Positions 17,975-26,566 of a stretch of DNA of 64,000 nucleotides are shown here, in pieces. Location of the stretch: contig JAQJDB010000007.1 of assembly GCA_032139905.1 (NCBI GenBank), forward strand, positions 1,612,001 to 1,676,000, given 5' to 3'. The DNA is from Nitrospira sp. MA-1 (GTDB lineage Bacteria > Nitrospirota > Nitrospiria > Nitrospirales > UBA8639). Within the stretch, counting starts at the first letter, position 1, and each line of letters opens with the position of its first letter. A program made the translations under genes and the position numbers. The notes under the pieces are model-generated. The model was given only the letters and a program-made list of their open reading frames with translations, was not told the origin of the DNA and searched no databases.

Positions 17975-19060
17975 ATGTGGGTCAAATATTTTCTTCCCTT
18001 CATTGGTGCTCTGATATTGTCCGGATGCTGGTTTGGAAATACGCCACCTCCTCCCGAATGGATCCTGACCCCACAGAAGGCCTATCCTGCCGATCGGTAT
18101 TTAGTCGGAATGGGGGAAGGGTCTACCCGTGACCAGGCGGAAAAACGTGCGTATGCGGCAGTGGCACGAATATTTTCTGCTAACGTCCAAGCCAAGTCCC
18201 TGGATCAGGAATCGTATTCCCTGACCGAAACAAATAATCAATCTTCGACGCATCGGACCTTGCGAATTGATCAGGAGACTCAGGTGACGACAACCAAGCT
18301 CATTGAAAATGTCAAGGTATTGGATGCCTGGTACAGAAGCCTCGATCAACAGTTTTTCGTCCTAGCGGGCTTGGACCGACACCACACGGAGACCCTCCTG
18401 GTCGAACGCCTTAGTGATCTGGATGCCACGATTGAACGTTTGGTCGCGCAAGGTCGATCTCATCCTCAAAAACTTCATCGCATTCAAGGATATAAACAGG
18501 CTCTTGTTCTTCTGCAACAACGAAAGGTGATGAACACGGATTTGCGGGTCATTCGGGCCAGTGGAGAGGGTATATCCTCATCCTATACCCGTTCACAAAT
18601 CCAACGAGAATTTATAGATTTTGTCGCCAAAAATTTGCTCATCTCGGTGGCTATTGAGGGAGAATACCATGATGACCTTGAACGAGCGATATTGGAGGGG
18701 CTCAAGCAAGAAGGCTTATTAGGCAGTCCCGCCAGTTCAAAGCCCTCTGAGATTGCGGACCTGGCTATTGTTGGGCAGGGAAGATTTTGGACGGTAAATT
18801 TGCCGGATCCCTTGTTCAAATATGTGCGCTGGTGTGGCGATATCGATATCTATGAAAACCCTTCGCATCGACTCATCGGTGTGATTTCAGAGACGGGACG
18901 GGAAGGGCATGTGACCGAAAAGGAAGCGCGGATTCGTGCCAGCAAAGTCATGCAGGACGTCATCTCCAAGAAAATCGCCCGTCTACTTACTCAATCCATG
19001 TTCAGTGCCGAACCGGATTCGTCACAGAGTCAGAGCGTTCCCAACGCCTGTTCTCGCTAA
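17975..19060 (+). CDS. Second LPP20-like lipoprotein
   Basis: From ATG 17975, which follows an AAAAGGA ribosome site, the protein has 361 residues. The frame is open back to 17864, but that would overlap the previous gene and bury the signal peptide. The lipobox is LILSGC. The mature part repeats the LPP20 plan of the gene at 15146, PEWILTPQKAYPADRYLVGMGEG and DQAEKRAYAAVARIFSANV, and continues with a helical middle and a C-terminal strand-rich domain (ADLAIVGQGRFWTVN, WCGDIDIYENPSHRLIGVIS). It is the last gene of the four-gene lipoprotein operon. Confidence 0.82.
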   Translation: MWVKYFLPFIGALILSGCWFGNTPPPPEWILTPQKAYPADRYLVGMGEGSTRDQAEKRAYAAVARIFSANVQAKSLDQESYSLTETNNQSSTHRTLRIDQETQVTTTKLIENVKVLDAWYRSLDQQFFVLAGLDRHHTETLLVERLSDLDATIERLVAQGRSHPQKLHRIQGYKQALVLLQQRKVMNTDLRVIRASGEGISSSYTRSQIQREFIDFVAKNLLISVAIEGEYHDDLERAILEGLKQEGLLGSPASSKPSEIADLAIVGQGRFWTVNLPDPLFKYVRWCGDIDIYENPSHRLIGVISETGREGHVTEKEARIRASKVMQDVISKKIARLLTQSMFSAEPDSSQSQSVPNACSR

Positions 19061-19135
19061 CACACAGTCTTCTTGATCTCTTTAAAAAATTTTTTGTTGC
19101 GGTAGATGAATTTAGCTGGTCAGGCCGATTAAAGG

Positions 19136-19654
19136 CTAACAGGACAAGTCTTGCTCCAGGCCTTGGAGGAGTCTTTCCCATTCTTGGGTCTTTCCGATGT
19201 GCCTTTGCTGACGATCCCTCAACAATTCATTGGTGAAATCCGCCAAGGCTTTGAGATCATTCTGTGATTGTTTCACCTTTTCAGCAGCATGGGAAAGATA
19301 TTGACAGACACCCTTGGAGGCCGGTGGCTGACCGCCCGCTCGTTCAAAGAGGGCAAAAGCACGATAGCCCTGTTCTTGGCCTCTAAAGAGGGTTTCTTCC
19401 GCCTGATACAGCAAGCGAGTCTGTTGGTGTTCTTCCTTTTGAGCGAGAATTTTTGCCATGAGCGCGGCCTTTCCAATGGAGAGGGCGGCGCCTTCAGGAT
19501 CACCATTTGCAATAGCATTTTCAGCTTGCTGCTCCAGGCGATCCATCCCCCCAATTTCTCCAGGTACTTGCGCCAGGCCGTTTCCCGCATATGGGATCAT
19601 GAGTACGATAAGGAGCACCCAAATCTCTGGGGGCTGAGGGAGAACCGGTTTCAT
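19136..19654 (-). CDS. Secreted helical protein of unknown function
   Basis: The 172-residue protein begins with a signal peptide (WVLLIVLMIPYAGNGLAQ) and is otherwise predicted to be helical. It is rich in Ala, Glu and Gln (RLEQQAENAIANGDPEGAALSIGKAALMAKI), in a style that resembles TPR or coiled-coil repeats. I do not recognise a family. It lies 33 bases downstream of the HEAT-repeat gene on the same strand and is convergent with the LPP20 operon. It is probably a periplasmic protein acting with its HEAT-repeat neighbours. Confidence 0.75.
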   Translation of the reverse strand: MKPVLPQPPEIWVLLIVLMIPYAGNGLAQVPGEIGGMDRLEQQAENAIANGDPEGAALSIGKAALMAKILAQKEEHQQTRLLYQAEETLFRGQEQGYRAFALFERAGGQPPASKGVCQYLSHAAEKVKQSQNDLKALADFTNELLRDRQQRHIGKTQEWERLLQGLEQDLSC

Positions 19655-19687
19655 AACGTCAGCCGATAAGGCTCAAGATGAGCAGGG

Positions 19688-20791
19688 CTACTGGATCTGC
19701 GAATCCATTTCGATTTGTTTATAGGTCCAACTCGTGGCCTCCCGCAGTTCGGCCATTTCTTTCGAATTGTCATGAATCACCCAAATTTTGTTTTCCAGCT
19801 CAGAAATGGGGGCAACAGCTTTTGCATTTCGCAGTTTGCCTAAACTCCACACGACCTCAGTCATAACGGGAAAATCGATGTCCGAAGATGTCTTGATGTG
19901 TGAAAGATTCTCAACAACATAGGCAAGCATGGGGGGGGTGATGGTGGGATCTCCGGTTAGCGAGGCAATTTCCCCTAACCCTTTGGCTGCGGCTGCTCGA
20001 ATCGCCGAGTCCGTCTGGGTGTGAAAAATTTCTGTCAGGAGGGGAATAGCTTCGCTTCCCGCGCTGGACATGGCCACGATAGCTTCTTCCGCTATTTCAG
20101 GATCTTGGATGAGTTCTTTCAGTAAGGGAATGTATTGTTGGGATTCCACCTGAGGCATTAAGGAAAAGATTCTAATCTTTCGTTTATTTGGTGTCTGAGG
20201 ATTATTGAGGAGCTTGAAAAGTCGGGTATTATGTCCCCATTCCGCAGCGAGCATAACGGGGAAATCGAATTCTTGAATTTGCTTGGCTAATTCTTGAATG
20301 GCATAGGGACCGGGCTGTGGTGCATTCGCGGCCTGGGCGGCTTGGCCGGAATCTTCAAACTTGGTTCGCGCTTCTTTGTACCAACCCAGGTCTCGTCCAT
20401 CCAACTGATAGGAAAAAAGACAGGCCGGCCCCTTCCAAAGACGGGAGGGGGACCCGATTTGGTCGGCATCGCCGCCGGCCCGAGTGGTTCCTGACCATGT
20501 TTTTTGTTCCTCGCATTTGACGTTTACCCTCACATCGTATGGAACATCCCGACTGGTCACGACGGTGTACCCCAATTCTTCCAATCGCTGTCGTACAACA
20601 TCTTCTATGACGGTCCCATCTACTTTCCCATGCTCTGTCAACGCCAGGACATGAATCAGAATGGTTTGAATGGCGTCGAGTTTCGCTTTTTGGTCTGCGT
20701 CGAGATACGTCCGCCTGGCCAAGCCCTCTGAGCCGAAAAGCCCAACGAGCAAAACTATGGTAATGAATCCACATGTTGCCCATGCCCTCAT
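19688..20791 (-). CDS. Secreted HEAT-repeat protein (copy A)
   Basis: The frame opens at 20812, but ATG 20791 is preceded by GGGAGG at good spacing, which lies inside the longer reading and so decides the start; the product has 367 residues. It has a signal peptide, an N-terminal alpha/beta domain (AKLDAIQTILIHVLALTEHG ... LEELGYTVVTSRDVPYDVRVNVKCEEQKT) and two or three HEAT repeats (PLLKELIQDPEIAEEAIVAM, IPLLTEIFHTQTDSAIRAAA). The conserved C-terminus is VWSLGKLRN ... WVIHDNSKEMAELREATSW. A paralogue with the same plan lies just upstream at 20926-22032. HEAT repeats usually bind other proteins; the partner is unknown. Confidence 0.85.
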   Translation of the reverse strand: MRAWATCGFITIVLLVGLFGSEGLARRTYLDADQKAKLDAIQTILIHVLALTEHGKVDGTVIEDVVRQRLEELGYTVVTSRDVPYDVRVNVKCEEQKTWSGTTRAGGDADQIGSPSRLWKGPACLFSYQLDGRDLGWYKEARTKFEDSGQAAQAANAPQPGPYAIQELAKQIQEFDFPVMLAAEWGHNTRLFKLLNNPQTPNKRKIRIFSLMPQVESQQYIPLLKELIQDPEIAEEAIVAMSSAGSEAIPLLTEIFHTQTDSAIRAAAAKGLGEIASLTGDPTITPPMLAYVVENLSHIKTSSDIDFPVMTEVVWSLGKLRNAKAVAPISELENKIWVIHDNSKEMAELREATSWTYKQIEMDSQIQ

Positions 20792-20925
20792 GCCTGACCT
20801 CCCACTGTACAATGTGAAGTGTTAACTGCGTATGATCGCAAATTCCCAACCATCATGACCCTCATGGTGTATGACTTGGTTAACAGGAAATCGTCAAAAA
20901 TTTCTCAGAATTGTCGAGCCTATGA

Positions 20926-22032
20926 TTAATAAGTTTGCAACATCGCAGCATCCTGTAACGCTATGGCCTTATAGGCCCAACTAGTGGCCTCTCGCAATTC
21001 GGCCATTTCTTTCGAATTGTCATGAATCAACCACACTTTATCCTGTAGTTCCGAAATCGGCTTGATCGAGGGGCCCCATCGCAATTTTCCAATTGCCCAG
21101 ACCACTTCGGTGAGCAAGGGGAAATTAATATCTTCTGAGGTTTTTATATGAGGTAACACTTCGGAAACGTAATGCGCCAAGGGGGGAATTGTGCGGGGAT
21201 CTCCCGACTTGGAAGCAATAATCCCTAAGGCTTTCGCCGCTTCGGCCCGCAGATTCGATTGACGACTGGTTTGGAATAAATCGATGAGTAATGGAATAGA
21301 TTCGATTCCGGCACCCGAGAGCGCATTGATGGCTTCTTGCTGTAAGTCCGTGGACTCGAGGAGTTTGGTCAGTTGCGGAAGCGCTTCTTCCGCATGGGCG
21401 TCACTGAGGACCGAAAGGATTTTTACCTTCCGCAATTTGGGTGTGTTGGGATTATCCAGCAGTTTGAGCAGGCGATCAATTTGGCCCCACTCGGCAGAGA
21501 GCAGGACAGGGAAGTCAAATTCCATAAGCCTTTGGTTGAGATGCTCCATCGCATATTTCCCGGCATCGTCAACTTGGGCCTCTTGGGCGGCCTGCCTGGC
21601 ATCAGCAAAGTTCGTGCGGACCTCTTTTTTCCATTGAAAATCGTTCTGTTGGAGGAAATAGGTCAACAGACAGGCTGGCCCCTTCCAGAGCCGATCAGGC
21701 GCATCGGCCAGGTCCACGTCCCCGCCGCTGGGAGAGGTGCCGGTCAATGTTTTTTGTTCTTCACATTTTACTTTCACTTCCACATCGTACGGCTGAGACC
21801 TTTCGGTTGTGACTGCATACCCCATTTCTTCAAAACGCTTCTTGACTGTGGCAGTCAAGGGCTGGGCATCATACCTCCCTTTTTCTGTTAAGGCGAGGAC
21901 CTCGACTAACACAATCTGAGCGGTTTCTAATTTGGTTTTTTGCTCAGTGGTCGGAGAAATCTGCCGGGCGTCGGATTGAGTGCCATCAACCCACAACATT
22001 GCGAAAATCAGGAAAACAGGCCAGGCTTTCAT
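20926..22032 (-). CDS. Secreted HEAT-repeat protein (copy B)
   Basis: The 368-residue product has the same organisation as the protein at 19688-20791 and clearly shares its motifs: VLVEVLALTEKG, PYDVEVKVKCEEQKTLTGT, RLWKGPACLLTYFL, the HEAT repeats (LPQLTKLLESTDLQQEAINAL, IPLLIDLFQTSRQSNLRAEAA) and the end segment VWLIHDNSKEMAELREATSW. A signal peptide (PVFLIFAMLWVDGTQSDA) sends it across the inner membrane. The pair is a tandem duplication that has since diverged. The 134-base spacer suggests each copy can also be expressed separately. Confidence 0.85.
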   Translation of the reverse strand: MKAWPVFLIFAMLWVDGTQSDARQISPTTEQKTKLETAQIVLVEVLALTEKGRYDAQPLTATVKKRFEEMGYAVTTERSQPYDVEVKVKCEEQKTLTGTSPSGGDVDLADAPDRLWKGPACLLTYFLQQNDFQWKKEVRTNFADARQAAQEAQVDDAGKYAMEHLNQRLMEFDFPVLLSAEWGQIDRLLKLLDNPNTPKLRKVKILSVLSDAHAEEALPQLTKLLESTDLQQEAINALSGAGIESIPLLIDLFQTSRQSNLRAEAAKALGIIASKSGDPRTIPPLAHYVSEVLPHIKTSEDINFPLLTEVVWAIGKLRWGPSIKPISELQDKVWLIHDNSKEMAELREATSWAYKAIALQDAAMLQTY

Positions 22033-22385
22033 ACCTTACCTCCTTGGCTTCTAATTTTTGACCATTGTGGATGGCAACGTAGGCGAAATAGGGACGAAAC
22101 AAATGTTTCTAAACGAATTTTCCAGGATTTTTTAATATACCCCTCACATTAAGCAAGGGGCAACCCAATGTCGTCGTGAAAACTTTTGACCAGGTTGCTT
22201 TGGCAAGCTGCTGATCGTCCTGCCACATGCAGAGGCTTTATTGAAAAAGTTAGTTACTCGATATCAATATTCGTTACAGAAAAAGTCCTCAATGGTTTTG
22301 ATTGGGAATACGCAGACTGAAGGATTTTATTAATATTACCTGGGGATAAGTTGAACCCCTATCAGTCTCCGGCTATACTCGGCGC
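22033..22385. other. Divergent promoter region between the HEAT gene and proC
   Basis: A 353-base gap without a convincing gene. The proC promoter occupies its right end. On the left lies the 5' region of the minus-strand HEAT gene, with CCTCC (plus-strand view of its ribosome site) near 22040. Confidence 0.6.
22351..22379 (+). promoter_or_regulatory. Sigma-70 type promoter placing the proC start at the transcript end
   Basis: TTGAAC (22351-22356), a 17-base spacer and TATACT (22374-22379) are followed by only six bases before the proC ATG. Transcription would begin on or next to the start codon, so a leaderless mRNA is expected. No ribosome site is present, which agrees. Confidence 0.65.
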
Positions 22386-23201
22386 ATGGCACAGTCACCA
22401 AAGTTGGCATTTTTAGGAGCAGGTAATATGTGTGAGGCATTGGTGACCGGCATTTTGAAAGCCAACCTTGCGTCTCCTGCCAATATTTCTGTGACCGATA
22501 TTTCCTCAATCCGATTAGAACATTTCCAAAAGACATTTCAAGTCCAGGTGGGATCTCATAACGCTGATGAAGTGAAGTCAGCCGATATCATTGTTCTCTG
22601 TGTGAAGCCTCAGGTTATGGATATCGTGCTTTCGGAGATCAAAGATCAGCTTTCTCCGAAGCATTTAGTGATTTCTGTCGCAGCAGGCTATCCGTTGGCT
22701 CGCATACAACAGCATATCGGGGAAAATGTTTCTCTAATTCGTGCGATGCCCAATACCCCGGCAGTCATTCAGGAAGGCGTAACGGCTTTAGCCGGGAGTT
22801 CAGGTCTTCCCTCCCAGCATCTTCTGCTGGCTCAATCCATATTTGAATCGGTGGGCAGAGTGGTCACGGTGGAAGAATCCTTAATGGATGCCGTTACGGG
22901 TTTGAGCGGAAGCGGTCCCGCGTATATCTATCTGGTGATTGAAGCACTCACCGATGGTGGAGTGCGGATGGGCATCCCACGGACCGTTGCCACGGTGCTT
23001 GCGGCACAAACAGTTTTAGGGGCGGCCAAGATGGTACTCGAAAGTGGGGAACATCCTGCTTTACTCAAAGATCGGGTGACTTCACCAGGTGGGACGACAA
23101 TTGCCGGACTCCAACAATTGGAAATCGGGCGGATACGGGCGACCTTAATGAATGCCGTCGAAGCTGCTACGGCTCGTTCTCATGAGTTGGGCCAATTATG
23201 A
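22386..23201 (+). CDS. proC: Pyrroline-5-carboxylate reductase
   Basis: ProC reduces pyrroline-5-carboxylate to proline with NAD(P)H, the last step of proline synthesis. The 271-residue protein has the Rossmann start FLGAGNMCEALVTG, the middle loop IRAMPNTPAVIQEGVTAL and the family signature GLSGSGPAYIYLVIEALTDGGV near residue 175, then SPGGTTIAGL. Length is normal. The start codon has no ribosome site and sits six bases after a strong -10 box. proA, the preceding pathway step, lies at 27060. Confidence 0.96.
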   Translation: MAQSPKLAFLGAGNMCEALVTGILKANLASPANISVTDISSIRLEHFQKTFQVQVGSHNADEVKSADIIVLCVKPQVMDIVLSEIKDQLSPKHLVISVAAGYPLARIQQHIGENVSLIRAMPNTPAVIQEGVTALAGSSGLPSQHLLLAQSIFESVGRVVTVEESLMDAVTGLSGSGPAYIYLVIEALTDGGVRMGIPRTVATVLAAQTVLGAAKMVLESGEHPALLKDRVTSPGGTTIAGLQQLEIGRIRATLMNAVEAATARSHELGQL

Positions 23202-23262
23202 ACTCGGTCGCACTGACGTGAGATGCACACATGGCATAAGATTTTATTGAAAGGAGTACACG

Positions 23263-23448
23263 GTGCAGTATTGGGTCAAAGTCATTTTTGTGGATAATAA
23301 AGAATTAGAATTCAAGGACGCGATTCGCCATACCATCAGCGATGACATGGAAATTCTTGAAATTGATACTCCCAAGGAAGTCACCATCATTCCCTTGAAG
23401 CAAATTAAGTATTTTTCTTGCGATGCCGGAGTCTTTGCCAAAACATAA
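23263..23448 (+). CDS. Small protein of 61 residues, unknown function
   Basis: The start is GTG 23263 with an AAAGGAG ribosome site at ideal spacing. The product begins MQYWVKVIFVDNKELEF and ends CDAGVFAKT, a short beta-rich protein with acidic and hydrophobic strands (DDMEILEIDTPKEVTIIPL). It is probably a single compact domain. A frame on the opposite strand at 23244-23441 is an overlap shadow without a ribosome site. The gene lies 61 bases after proC and may be cotranscribed with it. Confidence 0.72.
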   Translation: MQYWVKVIFVDNKELEFKDAIRHTISDDMEILEIDTPKEVTIIPLKQIKYFSCDAGVFAKT

Positions 23449-23780
23449 GTAGAGGCAGTAAATCGGGTCAGGGGTCTGTTAATATTCAGATTGAATTATC
23501 CGAAAGGATTTAGGAGGTTCTTGTTCGTTATATGGTCAAATTTCCTATTTTCTTATTTATAATGGAAAGACCCTAAACCTAACCCCTTACATAATCCTTG
23601 CCAACAGAAAGGTATTTGATTTCGTCTCTTATAAAGGGAAATAAGAAAAACTCTTCTTGCCTAATTCATCTCTTTATGCCACCATCATATTATTCCTGTA
23701 ATCCGACGTGGATCTTCTTTCATAAAAACCCCAATTGAAATTTGGAATGACAATTCGTTGAAGACACGGAAGGAATAATC
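23449..23780. other. Gene-free spacer with weak repeat-like words
   Basis: A 332-base AT-rich gap. It contains GGGTCAGGGGTCT near 23466 and a loosely inverted counterpart AGACCCTAAACCTAACCCC near 23570. These resemble the ends of small REP-type elements, but the match is poor. No gene seen. Confidence 0.35.
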
Positions 23781-24521
23781 ATGATCATGGAAACGATCAA
23801 ACAGGTTGGTAAACAAATCAGTCTGGTCCTGGTCTTATTGCTCGGGCTGTTGATCCTTTGGGAGCTTCCCCACCATGATCGAAATTACCTCTCCCATCAG
23901 GAGCGGACCGCCCAATTAGGAACGAAGCTGCCGTCGTATGAGGTAAAGACCTTTTTGCGCCATATTGAGACTAGGCTTCCTTCCTATCGGGAAGAATTTC
24001 AGCAGGCTGAGAAAAAATCAGGGATTTCATGGATGTTATTAGCAGCCATGGCCTATCAAGAATCTCAATGGAACCACAAGGCAGTTAGTCCCACAGGGGT
24101 GCGGGGAATTATGATGCTTACACGGTCCACTGCCTCGGATCTGGGAATCAAAAATCGGCTTGACCCTTCAAAAAGTATTGCCGGTGGAGCCCGTTATCTA
24201 TCCTATTTGCAAAAACGGGTTCCTGACAATATTCGAATGCCAGATCGCATGTTTTTTGCCCTTGCCGCTTACAATGTCGGCATGGGACACATTAACGATG
24301 CTCGATTGCTTGCTAAGCGCCTAGGTAAAAACTCTGATCAGTGGGATGACCTTAAAAGCATTCTTCCCCTCCTGGCTCATAAAGAATATTACCAGGATCT
24401 GCCACATCGTTATGCCCGTGGATGGGAGCCTGTCAAATATGTGAAGCGTATTCGAGCCTATCGGAACATCCTTCAGCAGGTTATGAAGCGTGAAGGGAAA
24501 ATGTCTCAAGTGGATATTTAA
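23781..24521 (+). CDS. Membrane-anchored lytic transglycosylase (MltF-like)
   Basis: The 246-residue protein has one N-terminal membrane segment (ISLVLVLLLGLLILWEL), then a GH23/SLT lysozyme-like domain that cleaves peptidoglycan and leaves 1,6-anhydro ends. The catalytic Glu is in MAYQESQWNHKAVSPTGVRG. GIMMLTRSTASDLGI follows, and then the AAYNVGMGHINDA motif. It resembles the C-terminal catalytic half of MltF but lacks the substrate-binding-protein domain that precedes it in E. coli MltF. It acts in the periplasm. No clear operon partner is seen. Confidence 0.9.
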   Translation: MIMETIKQVGKQISLVLVLLLGLLILWELPHHDRNYLSHQERTAQLGTKLPSYEVKTFLRHIETRLPSYREEFQQAEKKSGISWMLLAAMAYQESQWNHKAVSPTGVRGIMMLTRSTASDLGIKNRLDPSKSIAGGARYLSYLQKRVPDNIRMPDRMFFALAAYNVGMGHINDARLLAKRLGKNSDQWDDLKSILPLLAHKEYYQDLPHRYARGWEPVKYVKRIRAYRNILQQVMKREGKMSQVDI

Positions 24522-24757
24522 TTCGTTCCTCTGTTGTATTTCAGTTGATCTTCAGCCTCTCTCGGATAACATTTTTCTGGCATTATTCCCTTTATTTTAG
24601 TCCTTTCGCATTCCTTGACCTTCCAGATTTCTTCCCTCTTCAAAATATACAGGTGTGAGATTAATGCGCATGGGCGTGACCCCAAAAACAGGGACCATCA
24701 AATGTAGATCTTTGAAGGTGAAATGATCGAACATTTGGGAAAAATTAAATCTGATCT

Positions 24758-25786
24758 CTAGGGCGTTTGGGTCCCAAGGGATTCATCTGGCTTGGCGCGT
24801 TCGATGGTTAGTGCAATATCATTTGGTAAAATTTTGGCTTTAATCCTATCTCCAAATTTAAAGGATTCCGAAATGGATGTTTGGGGAGTAACCTCGATAC
24901 GAATTTCTCCACGGTCGCCTCGGACTATATACATGTTTTCATCAATCATTAAAACCTCGGCCACAACCGTACGAAATTTTGGAGGGGTCTTTGGCGCAGG
25001 TGTTGATGTGTCATTTTTGGAAGGAATTGATTCTGATTCTGGAGCAATCACAATGGAAGGTGCCGTCGGAGTTGAGGGTAAAAGCCCTTCTTCCAACCGA
25101 ATGCCGGGGGATTCATCGGGAGTCGCACGAACAATGGATAATGCTTTATCCTGTGGGGTAACTCTTGCTTTGATTCGATCCCCAAACTCGAAGGATTCTG
25201 ATAACTTGGTTTGGGGTGTCACTTCAATTTGAATCTCTCCATAGTCGCTTCTGATGATATAAAAATTTTTATCCACCATTAGGATGTCGGCAATAATGAT
25301 CCGCACATTCGGTGACACAGTTGTAGGGGGAGTTGTCGGTTCTGGCTTATTAGTGCTTGAAGAGGGAGTAGATGGAGGAGGGGGAGACGTGGTGCCGGGA
25401 ACTCTACTTTGTGTCCCAATCGGTTCGCCTGATTGGGCTTTTGTTATGGCAACTGCCTTGTCGTTTGGTAAGAGAATTGCTTTTATGCGATCGCCAAAGG
25501 TGAATGACTCCGTCACTTGAGTTTCCGTGGTGACTTCTATTCGAATTTCTCCACGTTCCCCACGAACCACATAAAACGCGCCATCGATCATCAAGAAGTC
25601 CGCAACAACAGTCCTGGTTTTTGGGAGAGGGGAAGGTTGAGAAGAGGCTTGGGCCAATTGCTTACCATTACCTTCATCGGCAAATGGGGCTTGAGGCCCT
25701 AGCATTCCCAGGGAGAATAGAAGAATCAACAACGACCCAGAAACATTGAGAGGAGATCTAATTGGAAGGAGGGTTATGAGCTTCAT
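24758..25786 (-). CDS. Secreted protein with three tandem 70-residue repeats
   Basis: The frame opens at 25885, but that start would translate the tRNA-Phe gene. ATG 25786 (MKLITLLPIRS) gives a normal signal peptide and 342 residues. The mature protein has three copies of a repeat beginning with VVADFLMID or similar, then YVVRGERGEIRIEVT, FTFGDRIKA and LLPNDKAVAI, separated by Pro/Ser/Thr-rich linkers. The copies lie at about 25415-25625, 25085-25310 and 24762-24975. It is likely exported and extended. I know no named family. Confidence 0.82.
   Translation of the reverse strand: MKLITLLPIRSPLNVSGSLLILLFSLGMLGPQAPFADEGNGKQLAQASSQPSPLPKTRTVVADFLMIDGAFYVVRGERGEIRIEVTTETQVTESFTFGDRIKAILLPNDKAVAITKAQSGEPIGTQSRVPGTTSPPPPSTPSSSTNKPEPTTPPTTVSPNVRIIIADILMVDKNFYIIRSDYGEIQIEVTPQTKLSESFEFGDRIKARVTPQDKALSIVRATPDESPGIRLEEGLLPSTPTAPSIVIAPESESIPSKNDTSTPAPKTPPKFRTVVAEVLMIDENMYIVRGDRGEIRIEVTPQTSISESFKFGDRIKAKILPNDIALTIERAKPDESLGTQTP
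24762..25625 (-). repeat. Three in-frame coding repeats of about 200 bases
   Basis: Three diverged copies of one unit encode the core GEIRIEVT or GEIQIEVT and the core FGDRIKA. They are separated by Pro-rich linkers of variable length, consistent with internal duplication followed by divergence. Confidence 0.75.
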
Positions 25787-25824
25787 GTGAGTAGGCGAGG
25801 GAACAGGGGAAGTTTTTGTTTTCG

Positions 25825-25900
25825 TGGTGCCGAGGCGCAGAATCGAACTGCGGACACCAGCCTTTTCAGGGCTGTGCTCTACCAACTGAGCTACCTCGGC
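25825..25900 (-). tRNA. tRNA-Phe (GAA)
   Basis: A full cloverleaf of 76 bases is read on the minus strand. The acceptor stem is GCCGAGG with CCTCGGC, followed by A and an encoded CCA. The D-arm contains AGCTCAGTTGGTAGAGC. The anticodon stem CAGCC/GGCTG carries the loop CTGAAAA, giving anticodon GAA. The T-arm contains GTTCGATTC. It overlaps the upstream extension of the neighbouring frame, which decides that gene's true start. Confidence 0.96.
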
Positions 25901-26080
25901 ACATTCATAGAACCTTTAACTTCGACCTGTTTTTATACCATAAAGGATTCTTCCTTTTCCAATCAGTTCCGCAACTTTTTCCTGTTTTGGAGAATTCCTA
26001 GGAGCTGATTTTTTTAGGCCATTCTGACTTTGCTTTCGGGTTATTCGGAGACTTATGTTGGTGAGTTGAAGCAATTTTCA

Positions 26081-26566
26081 CTACCAGGTGAACCGAATGA
26101 ATCCTCCATTGTAATCCGGACTACTGATGGAGGGAGGAAGAAGAAGAGGTTTATCCTGCTTGGGATCCAGACCTTTTGGTAAATTCTCTGAGGGGATAAT
26201 GGATTCAAAAGCCTTAATGCTATGCATTTCGACTCCTAATTCGATGCCTGGCAGTTTTCCTGGGGATTTCAGGTGAAGCAGAGAGCTATTTTGCGATTGA
26301 AATCGGTTATTTTGAAAAGTATTTTGAGAATATGTTTCTCCCAATAACCTTTTCTCCCAACCTTGTGGCTTTCTTACGTCAATAGGCTTTTTTATGGTCG
26401 TATTGTCCGTTGGTATCAGCAGATCCCCAGCGGACAACACGTCTTCATTGGCATTCAGAGCTGCCTCAAGCATCGAACTTTCCAATGGGAAGAGAAAAAG
26501 ACATAAACTGAACGAAATGAATGTGAGTGCCGGGAACGAAAGATGGGCTACTTTTCCTTTTACCAT
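26081..26566 (-). CDS. Secreted protein of unknown function
   Basis: The 161-residue protein starts with a signal peptide (FPALTFISFSLCLFLFPLESS) that precedes a likely cleavage near residue 35. The remainder is Ser-, Pro- and Asn-rich and probably little structured, with no membrane helix and no recognisable domain. A GGGGAAGGG-type purine stretch upstream of ATG 26566 could serve as ribosome site. It is on the same strand as tRNA-Phe and the repeat protein but separate from both. Confidence 0.65.
   Translation of the reverse strand: MVKGKVAHLSFPALTFISFSLCLFLFPLESSMLEAALNANEDVLSAGDLLIPTDNTTIKKPIDVRKPQGWEKRLLGETYSQNTFQNNRFQSQNSSLLHLKSPGKLPGIELGVEMHSIKAFESIIPSENLPKGLDPKQDKPLLLPPSISSPDYNGGFIRFTW

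Noticed and set aside
20355-20849. 164-residue minus-strand frame overlapping the HEAT protein
   Set aside because: Shifted frame of the HEAT gene, which has the real signal peptide and repeats.
23449-23780. Possible REP-type element in the spacer
   Set aside because: Only one poor inverted pair (GGGTCAGGGGTCT and AGACCC...); no transposase or second copy seen.
24792-25232. 146-residue plus-strand frame opposite the three-repeat protein
   Set aside because: Repeated Ser-rich antisense product of a repetitive gene.
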